A DNA stretch of 64,000 bases, from the NCBI RefSeq assembly GCF_002940685.1, contig NZ_PNFP01000006.1, positions 345,498-409,497 of the forward strand, written 5' to 3'. Below are positions 38,109 through 46,047 of this stretch, one piece after another (position 1 is the stretch's first letter; every line of letters starts with the position of its first letter). The DNA is from Ensifer adhaerens (GTDB taxonomy: Bacteria > Pseudomonadota > Alphaproteobacteria > Rhizobiales > Rhizobiaceae). Position numbers and translations under genes: made by a program. Under the pieces are notes generated by a model. The model had not been told where the DNA came from and did not search any database. It worked only from the letters and a program-made list of their open reading frames with translations.

Positions 38109-38222
38109 CCCTCTCCCCGCAGGCGGGGAGAGGGAACGAGAATGCCGCGCCTATCAGCTCCCCGATCTCGAAAGGAGCGAGCGGTTGCCGCATGTCCCTT
38201 CTCCCCGCGAGCGGGGAGAAGG
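38109..38222. repeat. RIME-like pair of intergenic palindromes
   Basis: Two GC-rich hairpins lie in the rhaS-rhaT gap. The first is CCCTCTCCCCGC / GCGGGGAGAGGG at 38109-38134 and the second CCTTCTCCCCGC / GCGGGGAGAAGG at 38197-38222. Around them are CCCCTCACCCTAACC and GGATGAGGGGCAGCCC, the mosaic arrangement of dispersed rhizobial intergenic elements such as RIME. In the mRNA they would protect the 3' end of the rhaS message. The rest of the 37961-38283 gap holds no gene. Confidence 0.75.
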
Positions 38223-38283
38223 TGGCCGGCAGGCGGATGAGGGGCAGCCCTCACCGCGCGGATGAGGGCCAAATTCGCCGCGA

Positions 38284-39279
38284 TCAGAAAATCTTGGCGA
38301 ATTCCTCGACGTTCTTTGCGTCGTAGACGAACGGGTCGGCCATCGCGCCTTCGTTGTTGTCGTCGAGTTTCACGGTACCCATGCGGCCCATCTTCAGTTC
38401 CGCACCCGGCTTGGCTTCGGCACCGCCGATCAGGTCATAGGCGATCATCGTTGCGGAGTAGCCGAGGTCGATCGGGTTCCAGATCGCGAAGGACTTGGAG
38501 GCGCCCGACTTCACGTGGCCGGCCATTTCCGAGGGAAGACCGAGGCCGGTGACGTTGATCTGGCCGATCTTGCCGGCGTCGGTGACGGCCTGGGCGGCCG
38601 CGACGATACCGACCGAGGTCGGCGCGATGATCGCCTTCAGGTTCGGATAGGACTGGATGAGGCCTTGCGTTTCGCGATAGGACTTGTCGGCAAGGTCATC
38701 GCCATAGACGGTGGTGACGACATTGATGCCCTTGTAGTTGCCCTGGACCTTCTTCATCTCAGCGATCCAGGTGTTCTGGTTGGTCGCGGTCGCCGAAGCC
38801 GAGAGCACGGCGACGTCGCCGCCTTCAGGCAGGTTATCGGCAGCAAGCTTGATGATCATGTTGCCGATCAAAGGGTTCGACGACGGGTTGAGGTGCATCA
38901 TCCGCCCGTCCTTGGCGACGCCGGAATCCCAGGAGATCACCTTGATGCCGCGGTCCATCGCCTTCTTCAGCGCCGGTACCAGGGCGTCGGTGTCGTTGGC
39001 CGAGACCGCGATCGCGTCGACCTTCTGGGCGATCAGCGAATTGATCACCTCGATCTGGCCTTCGGCGGTGGTCGAGGTCGGGCCGGTATAGATCACCTCG
39101 ACGTCGCCCAGTTCCTTGGCGGCTTCCTGGGCGCCCTTGTTGGCGGCTTCGAAGAAGCCGATGCCGAGCGCCTTGACGACGAGCGCGATCTTCTTGTTTT
39201 CCGCGTGCGCGGCATTGGCCATCAGCGCCAGCGAAACGGCGGCCGTGACCATCAGTGATTTCAGGATCTTCATGTTCAT
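38284..39279 (-). CDS. rhaS: rhamnose-binding periplasmic protein RhaS
   Basis: This is the solute receptor of the rhamnose ABC importer. The 331-residue product has a signal peptide (about 1-26, ending ANAAHA), a periplasmic-binding-protein fold of the ribose type (QIEVINSLIAQKVDAIAVSA then VPALKKAMDRGIKVISWDSG) and normal length. The start may be either of two nearby Mets. A palindrome pair downstream may allow rhaS to accumulate more than the membrane components. Confidence 0.93.
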   Translation of the reverse strand: MNMKILKSLMVTAAVSLALMANAAHAENKKIALVVKALGIGFFEAANKGAQEAAKELGDVEVIYTGPTSTTAEGQIEVINSLIAQKVDAIAVSANDTDALVPALKKAMDRGIKVISWDSGVAKDGRMMHLNPSSNPLIGNMIIKLAADNLPEGGDVAVLSASATATNQNTWIAEMKKVQGNYKGINVVTTVYGDDLADKSYRETQGLIQSYPNLKAIIAPTSVGIVAAAQAVTDAGKIGQINVTGLGLPSEMAGHVKSGASKSFAIWNPIDLGYSATMIAYDLIGGAEAKPGAELKMGRMGTVKLDDNNEGAMADPFVYDAKNVEEFAKIF

Positions 39280-39393
39280 TTCCTCCCAATGACCGGCGCG
39301 CGACAGGCGTCGCCGGCGCGGCTTCCTCCGTTCGGCAACGAACCGGCCCCCTCTTTGGCCGTGAGCGTCACCTTCCCCTCTCCTCGCCCTCCC

Positions 39394-40206
39394 TCAGGCG
39401 GACGAGGACATATTCTCCGCATCCGTGCCGGCTCTCGAGCTGGCGACGACCAGCCTCACGCCGGCATTTTCGAGCATCGCGGCATGCCTGTCCTCGATGC
39501 CCGAATCCGTAATGACCGTGGCGATCCGCTTCAGCCCGCAAAGGATGAGGCTCGACCGCTTGTGGAATTTCGAGGAGTCGACCAGCACGACGAGTTCGTC
39601 CGCCTGGTCGATCAGTTTCTGCTCCGCCTGGATCAGCAGCGGATCCGCCTCCATCAGGCCGAGCGGGCCTAAGCCTTGCGCCCCCATGAACATGCGGCGC
39701 GCATAGAAGTTGCGCGTCACGTCATTGTCGAAGGGGCTGAGGATGATGTTCTGCTCGCGATAGATCGTGCCGCCCGACAGCATCACCGTGTTCTTGGAGT
39801 GCTTCAAAAGGTGCTCGGCGATCGGGAAGGAATTGGTAAACACTTGCATGCGGCGGTTGCTCAAGAAGTGCACCATCTGGAAGGTCGTCGTGCCGCCATT
39901 GATGATGATCGGCTCGCCATCTTCGCAGAGCGCCACCGCCTCCTTGGCGATTGCCTGCTTCTCGCGGGCATGCAGCCCCTCATTAACCTTGAACGGCCGA
40001 CCGGCAAGCCCGACGAATTGCGGCGGGTTGATCGCCTCGGCACCGCCGCGCACCCGGCGCAGCTTCTTCTGCACGTGAAGCGCTGCAATATCGCGCCGGA
40101 TCGTCGCCTCGGAACTGTCGGTCAGATCGACCAGTTCCTGGACGGTGACGACGGGTTTTTCCTGAACCGCCGACTGTATGATCCGGTGTCTTTCTTTCTC
40201 GTGCAT
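39394..40206 (-). CDS. rhaR: DeoR-type rhamnose repressor RhaR
   Basis: This 270-residue regulator has an N-terminal DeoR helix-turn-helix (about 5-58; LVDLTDSSEATIRRDIAALH) and a C-terminal sugar-phosphate sensor domain (about 75-250; INGGTTTFQMVHFLSNRRMQ, VDSSKFHKRSSLILCGL). It reads away from rhaD and precedes rhaS on the same strand, as in R. leguminosarum where RhaR represses both divergent units. The effector is probably a phosphorylated pathway intermediate. Confidence 0.92.
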   Translation of the reverse strand: MHEKERHRIIQSAVQEKPVVTVQELVDLTDSSEATIRRDIAALHVQKKLRRVRGGAEAINPPQFVGLAGRPFKVNEGLHAREKQAIAKEAVALCEDGEPIIINGGTTTFQMVHFLSNRRMQVFTNSFPIAEHLLKHSKNTVMLSGGTIYREQNIILSPFDNDVTRNFYARRMFMGAQGLGPLGLMEADPLLIQAEQKLIDQADELVVLVDSSKFHKRSSLILCGLKRIATVITDSGIEDRHAAMLENAGVRLVVASSRAGTDAENMSSSA

Positions 40207-40247
40207 GCGTTCCTCCGATGGCGTTCATGCTTCCATCACGATCGACC

Positions 40248-40324
40248 ATTGTCAATCACAATCAATCATATTTTTTCATTGTGCAGCGCAGTATGCGCGA
40301 ACTTGATCGTTTTTGATTGACAAT
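40248..40324. promoter_or_regulatory. candidate RhaR operator, rhaR/rhaD divergent promoter
   Basis: Perfect 11-bp inverted arms ATTGTCAATCA (40248-40258) and TGATTGACAAT (40314-40324) face each other across 55 bases in the 202-base rhaR-rhaD gap. Further CAATCA units lie between them (ACAATCAATCAT). Such spaced arms suit a DeoR-family repressor looping or bridging two promoters. Confidence 0.65.
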
Positions 40325-40408
40325 AACGCTCAAGCAATGTGATCTGATGCCAACCATATCTCTGCGCGGCCGCCAAGCCGCGCGGCATCAGACCGGGAGG
40401 AATTCGAG

Positions 40409-42508
40409 ATGCTCGACAAGCAGCAGGGCGCGCGACTTGCAAACCTTTGGGACGAGGCGAAGGCTGCCGGCATGAGCGAATCCGAGCGGCTGCTCTATCG
40501 CTCGAACCTGCTCGGCTCCGACAAGCGCATCACCAATTACGGCGGTGGCAACACCTCGGCCAAGGTGATGGAGAAGGATCCGCTCGGCGGCGGCTTGGTC
40601 GAGGTGCTCTGGGTCAAGGGCTCGGGCGGCGACGTCGGCACGATCAAGCTCGACGGTTTCGCCACTCTCTACATGGACAAGCTCAATGCGCTGAAGTCGA
40701 TCTATCGCGGGGTCGAATTCGAAGACGAAATGGTCGGCTACCTGCCGCACTGCACCTTCAACCTCAACCCGCGCGCCGCATCGATCGACACGCCGCTGCA
40801 TGCGTACGTGCCGAAGAAGCATGTCGACCACATGCATCCCGATGCGATCATCGCGATCGCCGCTGCCAAGAACAGCCGCGAGCTGACGGCAAGGATCTTC
40901 GGCGACGACATCGGCTGGCTGCCGTGGAAGCGCCCGGGCTACGAGCTCGGCCTGTGGCTGGAAAAATTCTGCCTCGAAAACCCGCACGCACGCGGTGTCG
41001 TGCTTGAAAGCCATGGCCTCTTCACCTGGGGCGACACGGCGAAAGAAACCTATGAGACGACGGTCGAGATCATCAACAAGGCAATCGCCTGGTTCGAGGC
41101 CGAGAACTCCAAGCCTGCCTTTGGCGGCGCGGTGAAACCGGCGCTCGACGCCGCCGCCCGCGCCGATATTGCCCGCAAGCTGATGCCGGTCATCCGCGGC
41201 CTGATCAGCGCCGACGAGAAGAAGGTCGGCCATTTCGACGACAGCCAGGCGGTGCTCGATTTCGTCACATCGCAAGACCTGAAGCCGCTCGCAGCCCTCG
41301 GCACCAGCTGCCCGGATCATTTCCTGCGCACCAAGATCCGGCCGCTGGTGATCGATTTCGATCCGGCCAATCCGGATGTCGACAGGACGCTGGCCGCGCT
41401 TCCCGAAGCGATCGCCGCCTATCGCGCCGACTATGCGGCCTATTATGAGCGCTGCAAGCATGCCGACAGCCCTGATATGCGCGACCCGAACGCGGTCGTC
41501 TATCTCGTGCCCGGCGTCGGCATGATCACCTTCGCCAAGGACAAGGCGACCGCCCGCATCTCGGGCGAGTTCTACGTCAACGCCATCAACGTCATGCGCG
41601 GTGCCTCGGGTGTGTCGACCTATGTCGGCCTGCCGGAACAGGAAGCCTTCGACATCGAATACTGGCTGCTCGAAGAAGCAAAGCTCCAGCGCATGCCGAA
41701 GCCGAAGAGCCTTGCCGGCCGCATCGCGCTCGTTACCGGCGGCGCCGGCGGCATCGGCAAGGCGACGGCCAACCGGCTGATGCAGGAAGGTGCCTGCGTG
41801 GTGCTTGCCGATATCGACGAGACGGCGCTTGCGACCGCCGAAGCCGAGCTTGTCGCCCGCTATGGCAAGGATTTCGTGCGCTCCGTCAGCATGAACGTCA
41901 CCAGCGAGACGGCGGTCGAGGGCGGTTTCGCCGAAACGCTGCTCGCGTTCGGCGGCCTCGACATTCTCGTGTCGAACGCGGGCCTTGCCTCCTCCGCCGT
42001 GATCGAGGACACGACGCTGGCGCTCTGGAACAAGAATATCGAGATCCTGACAACAGGCTATTTCCTCGTTTCGCGCGAGGCCTTCCGCATCTTCCGCCAG
42101 CAGAAGGCCGGCGGCAACGTCGTCTTCGTCGCCTCCAAGAACGGCCTTGCCGCCTCTCCCGGCGCGTCGGCCTATTGCACCGCCAAGGCGGCAGAGATCC
42201 ATCTCGCCCGCTGCCTGGCACTCGAAGGAGCAGCAGCACAGATCCGCGTCAACGTCGTCAATCCGGATGCCGTGCTGCGCGGTTCGAAGATCTGGACCGG
42301 CGAGTGGAAGGAACAGCGCGCCGCCGCCTACAAGATGGATGTCGACGAGCTCGAGGCGCATTATCGCGAGCGTTCGATGCTGAAGCTCAGCGTCTTCCCC
42401 GAGGATATCGCCGAGGCGATCTACTTCCTTTCGTCCGACATGTCGGCGAAATCGACCGGCAACATCATCAATGTCGACGCGGGCAACGCCCAGTCCTTCA
42501 CCCGCTGA
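40409..42508 (+). CDS. rhaD: bifunctional rhamnulose-1-phosphate aldolase / alcohol dehydrogenase RhaD
   Basis: This 699-residue fusion has an N-terminal class II aldolase domain (about 30-230; ITNYGGGNTSAKVMEKDPLG and the His pair in KKHVDHMHPDAI) that cleaves rhamnulose 1-phosphate to dihydroxyacetone phosphate and lactaldehyde. The C-terminal short-chain dehydrogenase (about 430-699) has the nucleotide loop ALVTGGAGGIGKATA and YCTAKAAE carrying the catalytic Tyr/Lys, and should act on the lactaldehyde. It has a strong ribosome site (GGGAGGAATTCGAG) and starts the divergent rhaDI operon. Confidence 0.95.
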   Translation: MLDKQQGARLANLWDEAKAAGMSESERLLYRSNLLGSDKRITNYGGGNTSAKVMEKDPLGGGLVEVLWVKGSGGDVGTIKLDGFATLYMDKLNALKSIYRGVEFEDEMVGYLPHCTFNLNPRAASIDTPLHAYVPKKHVDHMHPDAIIAIAAAKNSRELTARIFGDDIGWLPWKRPGYELGLWLEKFCLENPHARGVVLESHGLFTWGDTAKETYETTVEIINKAIAWFEAENSKPAFGGAVKPALDAAARADIARKLMPVIRGLISADEKKVGHFDDSQAVLDFVTSQDLKPLAALGTSCPDHFLRTKIRPLVIDFDPANPDVDRTLAALPEAIAAYRADYAAYYERCKHADSPDMRDPNAVVYLVPGVGMITFAKDKATARISGEFYVNAINVMRGASGVSTYVGLPEQEAFDIEYWLLEEAKLQRMPKPKSLAGRIALVTGGAGGIGKATANRLMQEGACVVLADIDETALATAEAELVARYGKDFVRSVSMNVTSETAVEGGFAETLLAFGGLDILVSNAGLASSAVIEDTTLALWNKNIEILTTGYFLVSREAFRIFRQQKAGGNVVFVASKNGLAASPGASAYCTAKAAEIHLARCLALEGAAAQIRVNVVNPDAVLRGSKIWTGEWKEQRAAAYKMDVDELEAHYRERSMLKLSVFPEDIAEAIYFLSSDMSAKSTGNIINVDAGNAQSFTR

Positions 42509-42522
42509 TCGAGGAGAGTTTC

Positions 42523-43818
42523 ATGACGACCACCATGATCAGCCGGGCGACGGTCGAGGCCGAGAACGAAAGCCGTCTTGCGGCGCTTCGCCGGGATTAT
42601 GAAAGCCTCGGCGAGAGACTCGACCGCCGCGGCATTTCGATCGACGCGATCAAACAGAAGGTCGCCGCCTATGGCGTCGCCGTGCCATCCTGGGGGGTGG
42701 GCACCGGCGGCACGCGCTTTGCCCGCTTTCCCGGCAAGGGCGAGCCGCGCCACATCTTCGACAAGCTCGAGGATTGCGCCGTCATCCAGCAGCTGACGCG
42801 GGCAACGCCGACCGTCTCGCTGCACATTCCCTGGGACAAGGTGAGCGACATCTCCGAATTGAGGCAGAAAGGCATGTCGCTCGGCCTCGGCTTCGACGCG
42901 ATGAACTCCAATACCTTCTCCGACGCTCCGGGCCAGGAGCAGTCCTACAAGTTCGGTTCGCTGTCACATGTCGACGCCGCCACCCGCGCGCAAGCGGTGG
43001 AACACAATCTCGAATGCATCGAGATCGGCCGGCAGCTTGGATCGAAGGCGCTGACGGTCTGGGTCGGCGACGGTTCCAACTTCCCCGGCCAGACCAACTT
43101 CACCCGCGCCTTCGAGCGCTATCTCGACTCGATGAAATCGGTCTATGCGGCGCTACCGGAGGACTGGCGCGTCTTTACCGAGCACAAGATGTTCGAGCCC
43201 GCCTTCTATTCGACCGTCGTTCAGGACTGGGGCACCAACTATCTGATCGCGCAGGAGCTGGGTCCCAAGGCCTTCTGCCTCGTCGACCTCGGCCACCATG
43301 CGCCGAACGTCAACATCGAGATGATCGTCGCCCGCCTCATCCAGTTCGGCAAGCTTGGCGGCTTCCACTTCAACGATTCGAAATACGGTGACGACGATCT
43401 CGACACGGGTTCGATCGATCCTTACCGGCTGTTCCTCGTCTTCAACGAGCTCGTGGATGCGGAAACGCGCGGCGCCAAAGGCTTCAGGCCGGCGCACATG
43501 CTCGACCAGAGCCACAACGTCACCGACCCGATCGAGAGCCTGATGACGAGCGCAACCGAGGTCTGCCGCGCCTATGCCCAGGCGCTGATCGTCGACCGCA
43601 CGGCGCTCGAAGCCTGCCAGCAGGACAACGACGCGCTGATGGCGAGCGAGACGCTGAAGACTGCCTTCCGCACCGACGTCGAGCCGATCCTTGCGATGGC
43701 GCGACTGGAAAACGGCGGCGCGGCGGCGCCGGTCGCGACCTACCGCAGGAGCGGTTACCGCGCGAAGGTCGCGGCCGAGCGCCCGGCCGTTGCCGGCGGT
43801 GGAGGCGGTATCGTCTGA
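42523..43818 (+). CDS. rhaI: L-rhamnose isomerase RhaI
   Basis: RhaI converts L-rhamnose to L-rhamnulose. The 431-residue product is a TIM-barrel isomerase of the RhaI/Pseudomonas type, with metal-ligand regions VFTEHKMFEPAFYSTVVQDW, VDLGHHAPNVN and GFHFNDSKYGDDD. The C-terminus ends in a Gly run. The ATG at 42523 follows GAGGAGAG by a few bases; the longer open frame upstream is a rhaD shadow. It is 14 bases after rhaD. Confidence 0.95.
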   Translation: MTTTMISRATVEAENESRLAALRRDYESLGERLDRRGISIDAIKQKVAAYGVAVPSWGVGTGGTRFARFPGKGEPRHIFDKLEDCAVIQQLTRATPTVSLHIPWDKVSDISELRQKGMSLGLGFDAMNSNTFSDAPGQEQSYKFGSLSHVDAATRAQAVEHNLECIEIGRQLGSKALTVWVGDGSNFPGQTNFTRAFERYLDSMKSVYAALPEDWRVFTEHKMFEPAFYSTVVQDWGTNYLIAQELGPKAFCLVDLGHHAPNVNIEMIVARLIQFGKLGGFHFNDSKYGDDDLDTGSIDPYRLFLVFNELVDAETRGAKGFRPAHMLDQSHNVTDPIESLMTSATEVCRAYAQALIVDRTALEACQQDNDALMASETLKTAFRTDVEPILAMARLENGGAAAPVATYRRSGYRAKVAAERPAVAGGGGGIV

Positions 43819-43828
43819 TGTACAGCGA

Positions 43829-43865
43829 GCAGTGCCGCGTCCTCGATCCCAGCACGCGGCACTGC
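43829..43865 (+). terminator. hairpin after rhaI
   Basis: A perfect 12-bp inverted repeat (GCAGTGCCGCGT / ACGCGGCACTGC) with a 13-base loop starts ten bases after the rhaI stop. No T tract follows directly, so it may protect the 3' end or act with Rho. Confidence 0.6.
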
Positions 43866-43974
43866 GATCGCCCTCAACACTTTAAAAAATCGCTGCGCGA
43901 TGAAATTGCCCCCTATCTGATTTCAATTCCTGATCTATCTTTCCCTTGGAGATCCAACGGAAAGGGAACTATTC

Positions 43975-44229
43975 ATGGGCATTGAAAGCATTCTCGTCTT
44001 CCTGATCGTCGGCGCGGTCGCCGGCTGGCTCGCCGGCCTCATTGTCAAAGGTTTTGGCTTCGGCCTCATCGGCAACATGGTCGTCGGCATAGTCGGCGCC
44101 TTCATCGCCGGTTTCCTCTTCCCGCGGATCGGCATCAGCCTCGGCACCGGTGTCCTTTCGGCAATTCTGCACGCGACGATTGGCGCCGTCATCCTTCTGG
44201 TGCTGATCCGCATCGTCAAACAGGCCTGA
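43975..44229 (+). CDS. GlsB/YeaQ/YmgE-type small membrane stress protein
   Basis: This 84-residue protein consists of three hydrophobic Gly-rich helices (LVFLIVGAVAGWLAGLIV, FGLIGNMVVGIVGAFIAGFL, ATIGAVILLVLIRIV), the pattern of the transglycosylase-associated/GlsB family. Such proteins are induced in general stress, but their molecular role is not known. A GGAAAGGGA site precedes the ATG. It stands alone between rhaI and a small gene. Confidence 0.88.
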   Translation: MGIESILVFLIVGAVAGWLAGLIVKGFGFGLIGNMVVGIVGAFIAGFLFPRIGISLGTGVLSAILHATIGAVILLVLIRIVKQA

Positions 44230-44370
44230 CCAAAAACACAGTCTGGCAGCCCCTTCGCAGGTCGCACGACCACAGCGGTTCCGTCTGGACGCGCGACGGG
44301 CACTGTAGCACTGTGCCCTGCTGGGCCGCTCACAGGAACGGGCTTCTCACATAATCTGACGGAGGCGAGC

Positions 44371-44559
44371 ATGAACGCGCTTTACAGCGACAAGATCGAA
44401 ACGGCGCTCAAGACTTTCATCGCGGATCATCCCGGCGTGCGGACCAGAGAGCAGGCGATCGTCACGATCCTCGAAAGCTGGTTCACCAGTCACGGCTACC
44501 TGCCACCGCAGCAGGAAGGCCTGCGCCCGGAAGACCTTGACGCCTCCAACGACGATTGA
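44371..44559 (+). CDS. unknown 62-residue acidic protein
   Basis: This is a short soluble protein with GGAGG five bases before the ATG. The first half (DKIETALKTFIADHPGVRTR) is helical, the middle (EQAIVTILESWFTSHGYLPP) resembles a ribbon-helix-helix-like or helical pair, and the tail is acidic. I know no family. The good ribosome site supports it as a gene. Its stop lies 81 bases before the YbaK gene. Confidence 0.65.
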   Translation: MNALYSDKIETALKTFIADHPGVRTREQAIVTILESWFTSHGYLPPQQEGLRPEDLDASNDD

Positions 44560-44639
44560 GAGATTTGCGCGCCCGGCACGAAGGCGCTCTTCGTGCAGCG
44601 GCCTACCGCCCTGTTTTTCAACAACGTGAACTGTTCGCC

Positions 44640-45101
44640 ATGAGCCTGACCTCCGTCAAAGACTTCTTCACCCGGCACGCCCCCGACATCGACGTCATCG
44701 AGCTTCAGCAGAGCACCGCTACCGTGGCACTTGCGGCCGAGGGCCATGGCGTCGAGCCGGCGCAGATCGCCAAGACCTTGGCACTTCGGGTCGGAGACGA
44801 CGTGATCCTGATCGTCACCCGTGGCGACGCCCGCCTCGACAACAAGAAGTACAAGGCCCGCTTCGGCACCAAGGCGCGCATGCTCGGCTTCGACGAGGTG
44901 GAGGCGGAGACCGGGCATCCGGTCGGCGGCGTCTGCCCCTTCGGTCTCGCCAAACCGCACAGCATCTATTGCGACCTGTCGCTGAAGGCCTACGAGATCG
45001 TCGTGCCGGCGGCCGGCGCCACCAATGCGGCCGTGCATATCAGCCCCGCGCGTATCGCCGAATTAACCGGCGCCGAGTGGATCGATGTGTCCGAGACGTG
45101 A
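44640..45101 (+). CDS. YbaK/EbsC-family aminoacyl-tRNA deacylase
   Basis: This 153-residue single YbaK domain protein (ALAAEGHGVEPAQIAKTLAL, then TRGDARLDNKKYKARFGTKA and GHPVGGVCPFGL) belongs to the trans-editing enzymes that hydrolyse mischarged tRNA such as Cys- or Ala-tRNA(Pro). The Lys in AQIAKTL and the GGVCPFG loop are the usual active-site marks. The ATG at 44640 (MSLTSVKDFF) gives the normal length; the frame is open upstream to 44556. Exact substrate cannot be told from sequence. Confidence 0.9.
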   Translation: MSLTSVKDFFTRHAPDIDVIELQQSTATVALAAEGHGVEPAQIAKTLALRVGDDVILIVTRGDARLDNKKYKARFGTKARMLGFDEVEAETGHPVGGVCPFGLAKPHSIYCDLSLKAYEIVVPAAGATNAAVHISPARIAELTGAEWIDVSET

Positions 45102-45200
45102 TCTGCCTCGGAATGGCCACAAAGCTTAACTGAAACCGCAGGCGCGTTCCGGCAGTGATTTGCCGGGCCGGTCCTTTCGGTTGCCAGGAGCCCTTCGAGC

Positions 45201-45587
45201 ATGAAGACAGTCGCGTACCCGCTTATCTTCGCCGCCACATTTTCCCCGGCGCTGGCGATGGATCAGTCCCTGGTGCGCCAGTTCGAAAAGCTCGATCCCC
45301 AGACCCGCCTGGAACAACGCTGCGACACGGAAGCGATGGAGCGCATCAACGCCGACAAGTCATCCTTCAAGCCGGACAAGGTGATCGCCTACACTTTCGC
45401 CGAACCGGTCGTGAAGGAAGACAAGATGAAGGCGCCGGGCGCGGTGTTCCGCAGCAAGGGGGAATGGTACAAGCTGAAGTTCAAGTGCCGCACCGATGCC
45501 GAGCACCTGGATGTCCTGTCCTTCGAATACAAGATCGGTGAACTCGTGCCGCACGAAAGCTGGGAAGAATTCTACCTCTACCCCTGA
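45201..45587 (+). CDS. DUF930 secreted protein
   Basis: This 128-residue protein has a signal peptide (about 1-19, ending ALA) and a DUF930-like domain with FEKLDPQTRLEQRCDTEAME, PGAVFRSKGEWYKLKFKCR and DVLSFEYKIG, ending in WEEFYLYP. Two Cys (in EQRCD and KFKCR) may pair. It is a periplasmic protein of unknown role common in rhizobia. AGGAG lies ten bases before the ATG. Confidence 0.85.
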   Translation: MKTVAYPLIFAATFSPALAMDQSLVRQFEKLDPQTRLEQRCDTEAMERINADKSSFKPDKVIAYTFAEPVVKEDKMKAPGAVFRSKGEWYKLKFKCRTDAEHLDVLSFEYKIGELVPHESWEEFYLYP

Positions 45588-45626
45588 CGGGTACCCAAGC
45601 ACGCCTTGGCCTCAAGGCCGGATGCG

Positions 45627-45722
45627 TTAGAGGACGGCCACCAGAAACAAGAGCGAACCGAACGACAGCGCGGCCATGATGCTCATCAGCATCTTCATCA
45701 TGTGCTCTGCCAATTCGTGCAT
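45627..45722 (-). CDS. candidate 31-residue membrane microprotein
   Basis: An ATG at 45722, with GAGG five bases upstream, opens a 31-codon frame. The product has a short polar head (MHELAEHMMK) and one hydrophobic helix (MLMSIMAALSFGSLLFLVAV). A longer in-frame start at 45836 adds Arg-rich residues unlike a protein. The ribosome site and single-span layout favour a real small membrane protein, but it is too short to be sure. Confidence 0.45.
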   Translation of the reverse strand: MHELAEHMMKMLMSIMAALSFGSLLFLVAVL

Positions 45723-46047
45723 CCTCACCTCAGCTCCACCGGCATGAACGCGACGGCATACCCGGTCCGGCAGCTCCAATCCGTCGGAAGGAGCGGCATG
45801 AGTTTGTATGCGAGACTGCGCCCGCATGGTTAACAAAGCATTAACGGTGAATCAGACCACCATCGCGGGCGGGCGAATATCGCCTTTTCAAGACAAGGCT
45901 CACACAAGATCGACGCTGAATAAGGAATGTGCAGGGATCGGTTCCCTGCATGCGCGTTTTCGTTGCGTCCGGTAGGCGGCGCCAAGGCTTGGCAATGCGG
46001 GCAACGGGCGACGTCCGGGGGACTGGCAACCGCGCGTGAAGGGCACC

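Noticed and set aside
38109..38222. Insertion-sequence ends
   Set aside because: There is no transposase and no flanking target duplication; the two self-contained hairpins fit dispersed intergenic palindromes.
40388..42361. Open minus-strand frame of 657 codons opposite rhaD
   Set aside because: rhaD is clearly coding with domain motifs on the plus strand; the antisense frame has none.
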